Shown piece after piece: positions 1-5,896 of a DNA stretch of 6,782 nucleotides. This DNA comes from Verrucomicrobiota bacterium (GTDB taxonomy: Bacteria > Verrucomicrobiota > Verrucomicrobiia > Chthoniobacterales > UBA10450). The position numbers were made by a program, and so were the translations under genes. Position 1 is the stretch's first letter; every line of letters begins with the position of its first letter. The notes beneath the pieces were generated by a model. The model searched no databases. It was not told the DNA's origin and saw only the letters and a list, made by a program, of their open reading frames with translations. The DNA is taken from assembly GCA_003218615.1 (NCBI GenBank), contig QHOD01000160.1, positions 1 to 6,782 on the forward strand. The letters are read 5' to 3'.

Positions 1-1
1 C

Positions 2-688
2 GGATTTTATTATTCCGCGGCCGCGATATTTTTGTTCGCATTTGCTCCGATCTTTTGGCCGTTAAGCGCCTTGGTTTTTTGGCCAAGTCTTTCTCTCGGC
101 ATTGTTGCCGGTGCTTACTTTGGTCGTGGGCCGGGAATTTTTCGCAAGACAAATGGCACTTTGCCTTGGAGCGCACGGCTCGTCTTAGGTGCTTGTTTGC
201 TGGGTCAGTATTTATCTTTGCTGTATTATCGTCGTCAATGTCGGCCTTGGGACGAAGTCATTCCCAATATTTGGATTGGCCGAAAATTAAGCAACCGCGA
301 AGCCCGAGGAGCAGTGCGTAGCGGCGTGACTGCTGTCCTCGATCTCAGCGCCGAATTTTCCGAAGCAAGGGCGTTTCGCGTAATCAGTTATCGCAACATA
401 CCAATTCTCGATCTTACGGCCCCTTCCCTGGAGCAATTGTGGGAAATGGGCGGATTCATTGCCGAGCACAGTGAAACCGGGATTGTTTTCGTCCATTGCA
501 AGATTGGTTATTCGCGCAGCGCCGCAGCGGTGGCCGCATATTTAATTATGAGTGGCAAGGCGAGCAACGCCGAAAAAGCGAAGACGATCATCCGGCGAGC
601 GCGCCCATCCATTGTTATTCGGCCCGAAATCATCGCTGCTTTGGCGCAGTTCGAGCATTGTTTTGAGTGCTCCCTTGTCGATACGTGA
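2..688 (+). CDS. Membrane-anchored dual-specificity phosphatase, 5' end cut by window edge
   Basis: Probable protein (or phospholipid) phosphatase of the cysteine-based dual-specificity family. The signature HCKIGYSRS lies at residues 155-163, counting from the TTG at 32, with Cys156 as the nucleophile and Arg162 as the phosphate-binding residue. Asp127 in LDLTAPS sits where the family keeps its general acid. The phosphatase domain covers about residues 72-210. Two hydrophobic segments precede it (about 1-30 and 48-66), so it is anchored in the inner membrane with the catalytic domain probably cytoplasmic. The frame is open to the left edge and the codons before 32 also encode a hydrophobic stretch, so TTG 32 is probably not the true start and more membrane helices are likely missing. 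In E. coli YnbD a DSP domain follows a PAP2-type membrane part, and a similar layout is possible here. Substrate unknown. Family call is secure; the start is not visible. Confidence 0.85.
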   Translation, partial: GFYYSAAAIFLFAFAPIFWPLSALVFWPSLSLGIVAGAYFGRGPGIFRKTNGTLPWSARLVLGACLLGQYLSLLYYRRQCRPWDEVIPNIWIGRKLSNREARGAVRSGVTAVLDLSAEFSEARAFRVISYRNIPILDLTAPSLEQLWEMGGFIAEHSETGIVFVHCKIGYSRSAAAVAAYLIMSGKASNAEKAKTIIRRARPSIVIRPEIIAALAQFEHCFECSLVDT

Positions 689-742
689 GTTTCTTCTCGC
701 TTCAATAAATCGAATCGTAATAATCGCACTCGTGCACAGCCT

Positions 743-1171
743 ATGAACTACAACGAACTTATTCAGCTTTATTTCGAGCGCGCCAACGCCATGCAAGCGT
801 ACTGGAATCTTTACGTCGTTATCGTCGGCGGTTTGCTCGCCTTTTCTTCTATGCGCAAACAACCGGCGGCGGTCACTACCTTGCTGGTCTCGATTCTTTT
901 CGCCTTGTTCGCGTTTAAAAATCTGGATGCCATGCATGACGTTACGGCGCAGCGATTTGCCACGCTCCAAGCGATTAAACAGTTCGATTTGGGCGGGACG
1001 GCTCCAGCCAACTCGAAGCAAGTGCGGGATCTGCTCGAGCCGACTCTTTCTCCGGCCACTTACGGAAGCGTGCGTGCAACTCACGTTACCAGCGATATTC
1101 TTACAATAGCCGCGCTTTTTGCGATGGAGTTTCGCAGAAGGAAACTGCGCCAAGCAATAACACCTTCGTAA
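743..1171 (+). CDS. Small membrane protein of unknown function, 142 aa
   Basis: I do not recognise a family. The protein has three likely membrane helices, at about residues 20-36, 43-60 and 116-129. A hydrophilic stretch of about 55 residues lies between the second and third, and the C-terminus is short and basic (RRRK). The N-terminus (NYNELIQLYFERANAMQAYWNLY) looks amphipathic. The gene starts 54 bases after the phosphatase stop on the same strand, so the two may be co-transcribed. No clear Shine-Dalgarno sequence precedes the ATG, and Met17 is a less likely alternative start. The open frame covers the whole interval, and the hydrophobic pattern is coherent in this frame only. It is likely real, but its role cannot be stated. 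Confidence 0.65.
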   Translation: MNYNELIQLYFERANAMQAYWNLYVVIVGGLLAFSSMRKQPAAVTTLLVSILFALFAFKNLDAMHDVTAQRFATLQAIKQFDLGGTAPANSKQVRDLLEPTLSPATYGSVRATHVTSDILTIAALFAMEFRRRKLRQAITPS

Positions 1172-1241
1172 AGGCCATCAAAGCATTTTCGCCGACAGGC
1201 AGTACAGCTTTGGCGATCACAAAGTTGAGGTTATTTATTGT

Positions 1242-1247
1242 GGAGGG
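1242..1247 (+). promoter_or_regulatory. Ribosome binding site fixing a GTG start
   Basis: GGAGGG lies 9 bases before the GTG at 1257. It supports this rare start codon over any other, because no in-frame ATG precedes the conserved WIGTSGF motif. Confidence 0.75.
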
Positions 1248-1256
1248 AACTATTGC

Positions 1257-1952
1257 GTGAAGCCGTGGATTGGCACGTCCGGTTTTCAGTACGCTGAATG
1301 GAAAGGAAATTTTTACCCGGCGGATTTGCCGGCGGCAAAGATGCTGCCGTTTTATGCGGAGCGTTTTCCGACGACCGAAATCAATTACACGTTTCACCGC
1401 ATTCCATCGTCGAAAACGATCGACAATTGGAAAACGCTGACTCCGGAGAATTTTCGGTTCGCGCTGAAAGCGCCGCAAAAGATCACGCATTGGTCGAAGC
1501 TGCGTGATTGCGCCGATACTCTCGACTATTTTTGCAAAGTCATCTCCGGACTTGGCGAAAGACTGGGACCCGTTCTGTTTCAGCTTCCGCCCAATTTCAA
1601 AAAGGACGCCGACGTGTTAACTTCGTTCCTCCGGGAATTTCCGTCGCTGAAAGCGGCGTTTGAGTTCCGTCACGAGTCGTGGTTTGACGACGAGATTTTT
1701 GGAATTCTAAAATCACGCAATGTTGCGCTTTGTATCGCCGACACCGAAAATCTCGCGACACCTAAGGTTTCGACGGGCGATTACGGATATCTTCGGCTTC
1801 GTCGCGAGGATTATAGGAAGATCGACATCGAACAATGGGTTGACTTTGTTCGCACACAAGACGGCTGGAATGATGTTTTCATTTATTTCAAGCATGAGGA
1901 GGCGGGGATTGGTCCGAAGCTCGCAAGGCAAATGATAGAGATGCTCGAGTGA
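1257..1952 (+). CDS. DUF72 domain protein (YecE-like)
   Basis: Full-length member of the DUF72/YecE family, 231 aa against a usual 230-300. Family landmarks appear in order: WIGTSGFQYAEWKGNFYP (4-21), the FPTTEINYTFHR stretch (37-48), FRFALKAPQKITH (66-78), GPVLFQLPP (104-112), FEFRHESWF (135-143), YGYLRLR (176-182) and VFIYFKHEE (207-215). The family adopts a TIM-barrel-like fold. Its reaction is not established, so no substrate is given. There is no signal peptide, so it is cytosolic. The start is the GTG at 1257, which has a strong Shine-Dalgarno sequence and places the first conserved motif at residue 4 as in relatives. An 85-base gap separates it from the upstream membrane protein, and it converges with the NDH-2 gene, so it is probably its own transcription unit. 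Confidence 0.93.
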   Translation: MKPWIGTSGFQYAEWKGNFYPADLPAAKMLPFYAERFPTTEINYTFHRIPSSKTIDNWKTLTPENFRFALKAPQKITHWSKLRDCADTLDYFCKVISGLGERLGPVLFQLPPNFKKDADVLTSFLREFPSLKAAFEFRHESWFDDEIFGILKSRNVALCIADTENLATPKVSTGDYGYLRLRREDYRKIDIEQWVDFVRTQDGWNDVFIYFKHEEAGIGPKLARQMIEMLE

Positions 1953-2017
1953 AGTGCGCCGCGATAAGATCGGGTGATAGTCAGGATTCGCGATTCAAAC
2001 AAGATAGAAACTCGGCT

Positions 2018-2128
2018 CCGCAGCGTCCGCAGGTAAGTTGTCAGCGCTCGGATTTCCGGATCGCCCAGCTTCATTACGAATGACGGCATTTCGTCTTTGG
2101 CTAGCTCAGGATATGCCTGACCGTACCC
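2018..2128 (-). pseudogene. Remnant resembling the C-terminal end of a class I cytochrome c
   Basis: On the minus strand, in the frame other than the end of NDH-2, about 37 codons read GYGQAYPELAKDEMPSF followed by VMKLGDPEIRALTTYLRTLR. The order MPSF, then K-L-x-D-x-E-I-x-A-L-x-x-Y-L-R-x-L, is the classic end of a class I cytochrome c, with an axial-ligand Met and a closing amphipathic helix. No CxxCH haem-attachment motif is found upstream in this frame, where NDH-2 coding sequence occupies the space instead. The frame stays open to 1883, but that tail overlaps the DUF72 gene and looks random. It is best read as the surviving end of a deleted cytochrome gene. A single missing C in the five-base run at 2131-2135 would join it in frame to NDH-2, so a tail domain is the alternative. 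Confidence 0.4.
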
Positions 2129-3201
2129 TGGGGGCGGTTCGGCTGATGGAAATCGCGACGTTGATCGACGTCGTACACTGCGCAAACGTCCTTTGGGAAA
2201 AGAAGGTCCAGTGTCCAGTCAAACGCCACACGGACCTTCTTGTCCAAGCCGGGCAATTTACTTAGGTAAACCGTCCGCCACATCCACCATGCGAAGAAGC
2301 CCGAGAAATTGAAACCAAGGATCCGCGCCACACCCATCCGACGCCCGATTGAGGCCAGCAGCCCAATGGTTCTGAACGAAAATGGCTTTAGGCGATGACC
2401 CAACAGCGCAGCCGCGATATTCTGCGCCACAACCCTGCCCTCGCGTATGGCATGTTGCGCGGTTGGTGGATGAGACTGGCCCGGGTTTCTGATATCTGGC
2501 ACAAACGCACAGTCACCCACGGCCCAGACATCAGGCCAATCGGGAACTCCCAAGAATTGGTTTACGAGTAGTCGGCCTCGTTCCTTTGCGCAGGGGAGCG
2601 AAGAGATGATGGGACTCGGCACGGTTCCGGCAGTCCAGACCAAGGTGCGCGATGGAATTGAGACACCATCGGCTAAAAAAACCTCGCTCTCCGTCACGCT
2701 CTTAACCCGGTTTTTAAGGCGAATTTCTACACCGCGTCGCGCGAGCACCTTCTCGGTGTATCTTCCCAGGCTTTCACCCAGTTCCGGCAGGATCGCCGGA
2801 CCAGAATGGACCAGCATCACCCGCAACATATCTTCAGACAGATTGGGATAGAACGGCAGCGCTTCCCGCACAAAGTCGTTTAACGCCGCCACCGTTTCCA
2901 CACCGGCGAAGCCGCCGCCAGCCACTACGAAGGTAAGTAACGATTGCCGGTCGGCGAGATTGCATTCCGAATTTGCCTCTTCCAAGTGTCGGATGATTTG
3001 AGCGCGCAACTGAATGGCATCACGAAGCGATTTCATTGCTACGGCCAGGCCGGCGAGACCCGGAATGTCGTAAAAGTTGGTGATCGATCCCAGTGCGATG
3101 ACCAGATGATCATAGTCGATTTGTTTTGAGTCGTTGCGGTAACCGCGCGAAATCAGGACCCGCTTGTTTGGCAGATCGATCTGGTTGACGTCACCCACCA
3201 A
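2101..3201 (-). CDS. Type II NADH dehydrogenase, main fragment downstream of a frameshift
   Basis: Carries most of an NDH-2-type NAD(P)/FAD-dependent oxidoreductase, the single-subunit membrane-associated enzyme that passes electrons from NADH to quinone without pumping protons. Visible parts: YDHLVIALGS (30-39); the second dinucleotide-binding motif VVAGGGFAGVE (92-102), which binds NADH; VWTAGTVPSP (188-197); and the FAD-contacting VWAVGDCAFV (225-234). The C-terminal part (301-329, GFFAWWMWRTVYL then a basic stretch) is the usual amphipathic membrane anchor, and it ends in FPKDV. The TTG at 3201 is only the first start-like codon in the frame and is not a natural start. Ten residues upstream in the same frame (3202-3230, reading LRKLLRKVEV) join it to the N-terminal fragment. 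The reconstructed protein would be 449 aa, a normal length for the family. Confidence 0.88.
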   Translation of the reverse strand: MVGDVNQIDLPNKRVLISRGYRNDSKQIDYDHLVIALGSITNFYDIPGLAGLAVAMKSLRDAIQLRAQIIRHLEEANSECNLADRQSLLTFVVAGGGFAGVETVAALNDFVREALPFYPNLSEDMLRVMLVHSGPAILPELGESLGRYTEKVLARRGVEIRLKNRVKSVTESEVFLADGVSIPSRTLVWTAGTVPSPIISSLPCAKERGRLLVNQFLGVPDWPDVWAVGDCAFVPDIRNPGQSHPPTAQHAIREGRVVAQNIAAALLGHRLKPFSFRTIGLLASIGRRMGVARILGFNFSGFFAWWMWRTVYLSKLPGLDKKVRVAFDWTLDLLFPKDVCAVYDVDQRRDFHQPNRPQGTVRHILS

Positions 3202-3449
3202 TACCTCAACTTTACGAAGTAACTTCCGGAGGGGGTTACGATATTTGTGATTTCGAGATCGCTCGCTGCGATCTCGTGAAGCATCGGCGTGAACAAGAAA
3301 AAGTTATCGTGGCTAACGAGGCAAATCTCCACCGCACTCCGTCGCGCCAGCAATTTCTCAAGATACATGGCGGCATAAACTCCGCCGAAACCGCCGCCCA
3401 AAATGACGATTTGTTTTTTGCGCGGCTTACGAGTTACCCGAGCGATCAT
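3153..3449 (-). CDS. Type II NADH dehydrogenase, N-terminal fragment before the frameshift
   Basis: The first 73 codons encode the start of the same NDH-2. QIVILGGGFGGVYAAMYL (13-30) is the Rossmann GxGxxG motif that binds FAD, VEICLVSHDNFFLFTPML (40-57) is the conserved stretch following the first strand-helix unit, and HEIAASDLEITNIVTP (58-73) follows. After Pro73 the frame leaves homology and adds 25 unrelated residues before a stop, while the correct continuation lies in the -1 frame. As it stands this piece would give a 98-aa product without NADH site or membrane anchor. The ATG at 3449 has only a weak purine-rich GAAAGAA upstream, but it lies just before the basic leader RKPRKK and no earlier ATG is in frame nearby. 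It lies 66 bases after the tatA-like gene on the same strand and may share its transcript. Confidence 0.85.
   Translation of the reverse strand: MIARVTRKPRKKQIVILGGGFGGVYAAMYLEKLLARRSAVEICLVSHDNFFLFTPMLHEIAASDLEITNIVTPSGSYFVKLRYWWVTSTRSICQTSGS
3231..3235 (-). other. Frameshift site in the NDH-2 gene (five-base homopolymer)
   Basis: On the coding strand the reading is GTA ACC CCC TCC, and the run is five C. One additional C gives ACC CCC CTC CGG AAG, and the protein then continues as TPLRKLLRKVEVLVGDV, joining the two fragments at full family length. This is a one-base loss in a homopolymer, either a real mutation or a sequencing or assembly error. The heptamer is not a good -1 slippery site. 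Confidence 0.85.
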
Positions 3450-3515
3450 CGAGTTCTTTCTGTAGCGGAGCTGCCGATGAGAAGCCGTCGAGAAACCGTG
3501 TAGATGCCGCTGGGA

Positions 3516-3533
3516 CTACCGCGCAGACGGTAG
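3516..3533 (-). terminator. Short hairpin containing the tatA-like stop codon
   Basis: CTACCG (3516-3521), a six-base loop, and CGGTAG (3528-3533) form a perfect 6-bp stem. On the coding strand the TAG stop is the end of the second arm. No T-run follows on the minus strand, so it may slow or process the transcript rather than end it. Termination here is weakly supported. Confidence 0.25.
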
Positions 3534-3761
3534 CTCGCTTTTTGTGTCCAGTAGTTTGGACGGCGCTACGCTGTTGGGGCCGGACTGACTGAGCTCCCTC
3601 TCAACCTCATCTCTGGCTGCGCTGAACTCCTTGACCGCCCGACCCATTCCTCGGGCGAGCTCAGGCAGTTTTTTTGCTCCAAACAGGAGCAACACGATGA
3701 GAAGGATTACCATCATGTCCGGCCCCATCAGATTCATGATACTTGCGATTGTAATAGGCAT
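3516..3761 (-). CDS. tatA: Sec-independent translocase protein, TatA/TatE family
   Basis: 81-aa protein with the full TatA layout. A membrane helix (MMVILLIVLLLFGAKKLP, about 16-33) is followed by the hinge FGAKKLPELARGMG (27-40), an amphipathic helix (RAVKEFSAARDEVERE, 41-56) and a short unstructured polar tail. TatA forms the oligomer that lets folded, twin-arginine-tagged proteins cross the inner membrane. The residue before the helix is Gly-Pro-Asp, where TatA proteins vary and TatB keeps Glu, so TatA/E is preferred over TatB. The start is taken as the ATG at 3761, but ATG 3737 (MNLMGPDMM) would give a more usual short N-terminus. Neither has a strong Shine-Dalgarno sequence. No tatB or tatC is in the window. 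The minus frame stays open far upstream to 4028, but that extension has no TatA-like sequence. Confidence 0.9.
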   Translation of the reverse strand: MPITIASIMNLMGPDMMVILLIVLLLFGAKKLPELARGMGRAVKEFSAARDEVERELSQSGPNSVAPSKLLDTKSELPSAR

Positions 3762-3974
3762 AAAAAAATCTCGGATATGTTTGTTTCGTAAGAAAGTTGT
3801 GCGGCGTTCAATCAATTCATACCGAATTGGCAAAGTTATATTCCAAGAAAGTGATCTCCCGCATGGTATCGCTGCCCGACGAGGAGAAGTCGATCCACCA
3901 GTCCGTTTTTCAAAAACTGGGGAATAAAAATAGGAGTGCGCCGGTTGTATTAAATGAATGCAACCGTGCATAAC

Positions 3975-3990
3975 CAAAGCAGGAGCTTTG
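3975..3990. repeat. Small perfect inverted repeat
   Basis: CAAAGC, a four-base loop AGGA, and GCTTTG form a 6-bp perfect stem in the non-coding interval. Its function is unknown. It could be an operator or a trace of a dispersed palindromic repeat, but no second copy was noticed in the window. Confidence 0.3.
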
Positions 3991-4123
3991 TACCCCAGAG
4001 CGGTCGCTGAAGCGTCAAATGACACCATGGCGAAAGGGCAGCGCTATTATAGAAGCGATCGGCATGTGTTGCATAAAGGCGTGATGTGGAGGCATCCACG
4101 CGTGGTGCGGTCCCAGTGGCAAC

Positions 4124-4150
4124 GAACTTTCCGTGATTTAAGATCCGTGG
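4124..4150 (+). promoter_or_regulatory. Candidate ECF-type promoter for the sigma/anti-sigma operon
   Basis: GAACTTT (4124-4130) matches the AAC-centred -35 element of ECF sigma factors, and CGTGG (4146-4150) is a weak -10. The distance between AAC and CGT is 18 bases, a little longer than at the better candidate upstream of the secreted-protein gene. If correct, transcription would begin about 45 bases before ATG 4201 and the sigma factor would be autoregulated. This is weak inference. Confidence 0.22.
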
Positions 4151-4200
4151 AGACTGGTCGATGCTGCGGCGGTGGCACGATGCAAACGCTCTGGTTCTAA

Positions 4201-4866
4201 ATGCACTTTCTAGCCGAGCGGACTGACCAAGAAAATATGGCCGGACCACTGAAAGTCGACTATGCTTTTGATACTGAAGATCTCGAGTCGAGTGCCAAGA
4301 TTGTGAAGTTTGCCATACTCAAGAAGCACCAAGAACAAGATGCTGCTCAAGAACATGAATTGGCGTCTTTTGAAGAAACGATGTTGCCTCACATGGATGC
4401 GGCCCACAACCTTGCCAAATGGCTGCTTCGTAACGAAGAGGATGCGCAGGATGTTGTTCAAGAGGCGTATCTGCGCGCATTTAAGTCTTTCGGCGGATTC
4501 CATGGTTCGAATGGCCGTGCTTGGTTGCTCACGATTGTCCGAAATACGTCCTACACGTTACTAAAAAAGAACAAAGCGGTTGATCTCACCACAACTTTTG
4601 ATGAAGAAATACACGTGTCCGGTCACGATTCCGTGAGTCCGGCGACGACCCTGGAGCACAGTGAAAACGCGGAACTAATTAGAGAGGCCATGGATGAATT
4701 GCCGGCGGATTTTCGAGAGATCCTGGCGCTGCGACACCAGGAAGGTTTATCCTATAAGGAAATAGCCGACATCACGCAAATTCCGCCGGGTACGGTCATG
4801 TCGCGGCTCGCCCGCGCGCGTGCCAAGCTCAGGGAATATTTGGCGGCTCGGATCGGTAAGGAGTAA
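4201..4866 (+). CDS. ECF-type RNA polymerase sigma-70 factor
   Basis: Sigma factor of the two-domain extracytoplasmic-function type, which redirects RNA polymerase to a small regulon. Region 2 lies at about residues 58-122, with DAQDVVQEAYLRAFKSF (81-97) and the -10-binding stretch GRAWLLTIVRN (105-115). A linker rich in D/E/T follows (126-155). Region 4, at about 160-215, contains the helix-turn-helix LSYKEIADITQIPPGTVMSRL (183-203) that reads the -35 element. Sigma regions 1.1 and 3 are absent. About 50 poorly conserved N-terminal residues precede region 2, which is more than usual for ECF factors. An in-frame stop directly precedes ATG 4201, so no longer form exists. ATG 4237 would give 209 aa and is about equally likely, since neither start has a clear Shine-Dalgarno sequence. 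The anti-sigma gene follows after 3 bases, showing an operon with likely translational coupling. Confidence 0.93.
   Translation: MHFLAERTDQENMAGPLKVDYAFDTEDLESSAKIVKFAILKKHQEQDAAQEHELASFEETMLPHMDAAHNLAKWLLRNEEDAQDVVQEAYLRAFKSFGGFHGSNGRAWLLTIVRNTSYTLLKKNKAVDLTTTFDEEIHVSGHDSVSPATTLEHSENAELIREAMDELPADFREILALRHQEGLSYKEIADITQIPPGTVMSRLARARAKLREYLAARIGKE
4857..4862 (+). promoter_or_regulatory. Ribosome binding site of the anti-sigma gene
   Basis: AAGGAG sits inside the last codons of the sigma gene, 7 bases before ATG 4870. It supports that start and tight coupling of sigma and anti-sigma translation. Confidence 0.7.
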
Positions 4867-4869
4867 TAG

Positions 4870-5715
4870 ATGAACTGCGATGAAGCTACAAATTTGATGG
4901 ACGGTTATCTGGATGGCGAACTGGATCCGGTTACCAGCCAGACAATCGAACAGCACTTACGAAGCTGCCGTAATTGTGAGCAGGCATACGAGACACATCG
5001 TGTGTTGGTGCGCTCGATTGGCATCGCTGCCCCATATTACAAGGCGCCAGCAGAATTACGTCAGCGAATTCAATCGTCGTTGCGAGAAGAGATCGCCGAA
5101 CGGCCCATGCGAAATGTTGCGCCAGATGCTCAGCCGCTGTTCCCAAGACAGCAGCCAAAGCCGCGAGCCGTTCTTTTCGGAACGCCATGGAATTGGCTCA
5201 GTCTCTCCGGTCTCAGTCTCGCAGCCGCCATCATTTTCGCTGCGATCATCTTTTCGAACTTGGCGCCACAATTGCGACGCCCTGGGGCCGATCAACTTCT
5301 GGCAACGCAACTTATCGCCAGTCATGTGCGTTCGCTGATGGCAAACCATCTAACAGACGTCGCTTCCTCTGACCAGCATACCGTGAAACCCTGGCTGGAT
5401 GCGAAGCTCGATTTTGCGCCTGCAGTTGCCGATCTTGCCAGTGAGGGATTTCCTCTGATTGGTGGCCGCCTGGATTATTTGGATAACAGACCAGTCGCGG
5501 CGTTGGTTTACCAAAGGCGCAAACACTTTATCAACCTTTTTGTTTGGCCAGCAGGGTCGGATGTAGCCAAAGCTGCGAAAACGATAACACGCCAGGGATA
5601 TCAGCTTCTGCACTGGGCTGACTCGGACTTTAACTACTGGGCTGTTTCGGACGTGAACGTTAACGATTTGCAACTTTTCAAGCAGCAGTTCGAAACGCGG
5701 ACGCCGCGTCACTAA
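4870..5715 (+). CDS. Membrane-bound zinc-binding anti-sigma factor
   Basis: 281-aa partner of the upstream sigma factor. The N-terminal anti-sigma domain (about 1-45) has MNCDEATNLMDGYLDGEL followed by HLRSCRNC. This gives the zinc ligands His29, Cys33 and Cys36 in the HxxxCxxC spacing of ZAS/zf-HC2 proteins, with Cys3 as a probable fourth. A hydrophilic linker (46-105) leads to one membrane helix (about 109-131, SLSGLSLAAAIIFAAIIF). The remaining 150 residues should be periplasmic and resemble the sensor part of COG5662-type transmembrane regulators (PLIGGRLDYLDNRPVAALVY, 195-214; then FINLFVWP). Such proteins hold the sigma factor at the membrane until an envelope signal releases it, often by proteolysis or thiol oxidation. 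Which signal acts here cannot be read from the sequence. The family assignment and pairing are strong. Confidence 0.92.
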   Translation: MNCDEATNLMDGYLDGELDPVTSQTIEQHLRSCRNCEQAYETHRVLVRSIGIAAPYYKAPAELRQRIQSSLREEIAERPMRNVAPDAQPLFPRQQPKPRAVLFGTPWNWLSLSGLSLAAAIIFAAIIFSNLAPQLRRPGADQLLATQLIASHVRSLMANHLTDVASSDQHTVKPWLDAKLDFAPAVADLASEGFPLIGGRLDYLDNRPVAALVYQRRKHFINLFVWPAGSDVAKAAKTITRQGYQLLHWADSDFNYWAVSDVNVNDLQLFKQQFETRTPRH

Positions 5716-5735
5716 CGACCTCTCTGGTCGTTAGT
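5711..5735 (+). terminator. Perfect 10-bp hairpin at the end of the sigma operon
   Basis: ACTAACGACC (5711-5720), loop TCTCT, and GGTCGTTAGT (5726-5735) form a perfect 10-bp stem. The anti-sigma stop codon TAA (5713-5715) lies in the first arm. No T-tract follows, so it is not a textbook intrinsic terminator. It may stabilise the 3' end, terminate without U-run, or bind a protein as a palindrome. Confidence 0.5.
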
Positions 5736-5804
5736 AAGACGATAGCACGCTAGTTCATCGGCAATAGTCGCGCTCTGCCTCGTCGAATCGGAGCAATTCT
5801 ATCC

Positions 5805-5830
5805 GCAACTTCTTCGGTGCAAAACCGTCT
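5805..5830 (+). promoter_or_regulatory. Candidate ECF promoter upstream of the secreted-protein gene
   Basis: GCAACTT (5805-5811) provides the AAC of an ECF -35 element, and CGTCT (5826-5830) provides a CGTC-type -10. The 16-base gap between AAC and CGTC is the usual one. The predicted start of transcription is about 60 bases before ATG 5897. It would make the downstream gene a target of the neighbouring sigma factor. This is inference from consensus only. Confidence 0.35.
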
Positions 5831-5896
5831 CCGCTCGAGCTGGAATATTCGCTCAGCAAATCGGTATGAGTTGGTGGAGGTAATTAAAAACAAACA

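Larger units (their letters stand above)
3762..4200. other. Divergent intergenic region, no convincing gene
   Basis: About 440 bases separate the tatA-like start (minus) from the sigma factor start (plus). Open frames on both strands (for example plus 3958-4200, minus 3950-4249) lack a Shine-Dalgarno sequence, hydrophobic or domain pattern, or recognisable motifs. The region should hold the promoters of both transcription units. It is A/T-richer near 3760-3950, including a GTTTTT-C-AAAAAC snapback at about 3904-3916. A small perfect hairpin lies at 3975-3990. Confidence 0.6.

Noticed and set aside
542..1153. Long minus-strand open frame (about 203 codons) opposite the phosphatase end and the small membrane protein
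   Set aside because: It overlaps two plus-strand genes with coherent protein features, is rich in Arg/His/Ser as antisense frames tend to be, and shows no domain or ribosome binding site.
1101..1490. Minus-strand open frame opposite the start of DUF72
   Set aside because: Antisense of a clearly conserved gene; basic, low-complexity composition and no motif.
2038..2265. Plus-strand open frame between DUF72 and NDH-2
   Set aside because: It is antisense to the NDH-2 end and the cytochrome c-like remnant, which explain the sequence better.
3225..3240. Programmed -1 ribosomal frameshift in the NDH-2 gene
   Set aside because: The zero-frame codons ACC CCC would need a mismatched P-site slip, and NDH-2 is not known to use frameshifting. 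A simple indel is more likely.
3762..4028. Upstream extension of the tatA-like frame giving a 170-residue protein
   Set aside because: TatA proteins begin just before the membrane helix. The extra residues have no homology-like pattern, and ATG 3761 or 3737 gives the usual length.
3958..4249. Overlapping open frames on both strands in the divergent intergenic region
   Set aside because: No ribosome binding site, no hydrophobic or domain pattern, and they overlap each other and the sigma gene start.
5711..5735. Classical intrinsic terminator
   Set aside because: The stem is perfect but is followed by AAGACG rather than a T-run, so it is recorded as a terminator only at moderate confidence.
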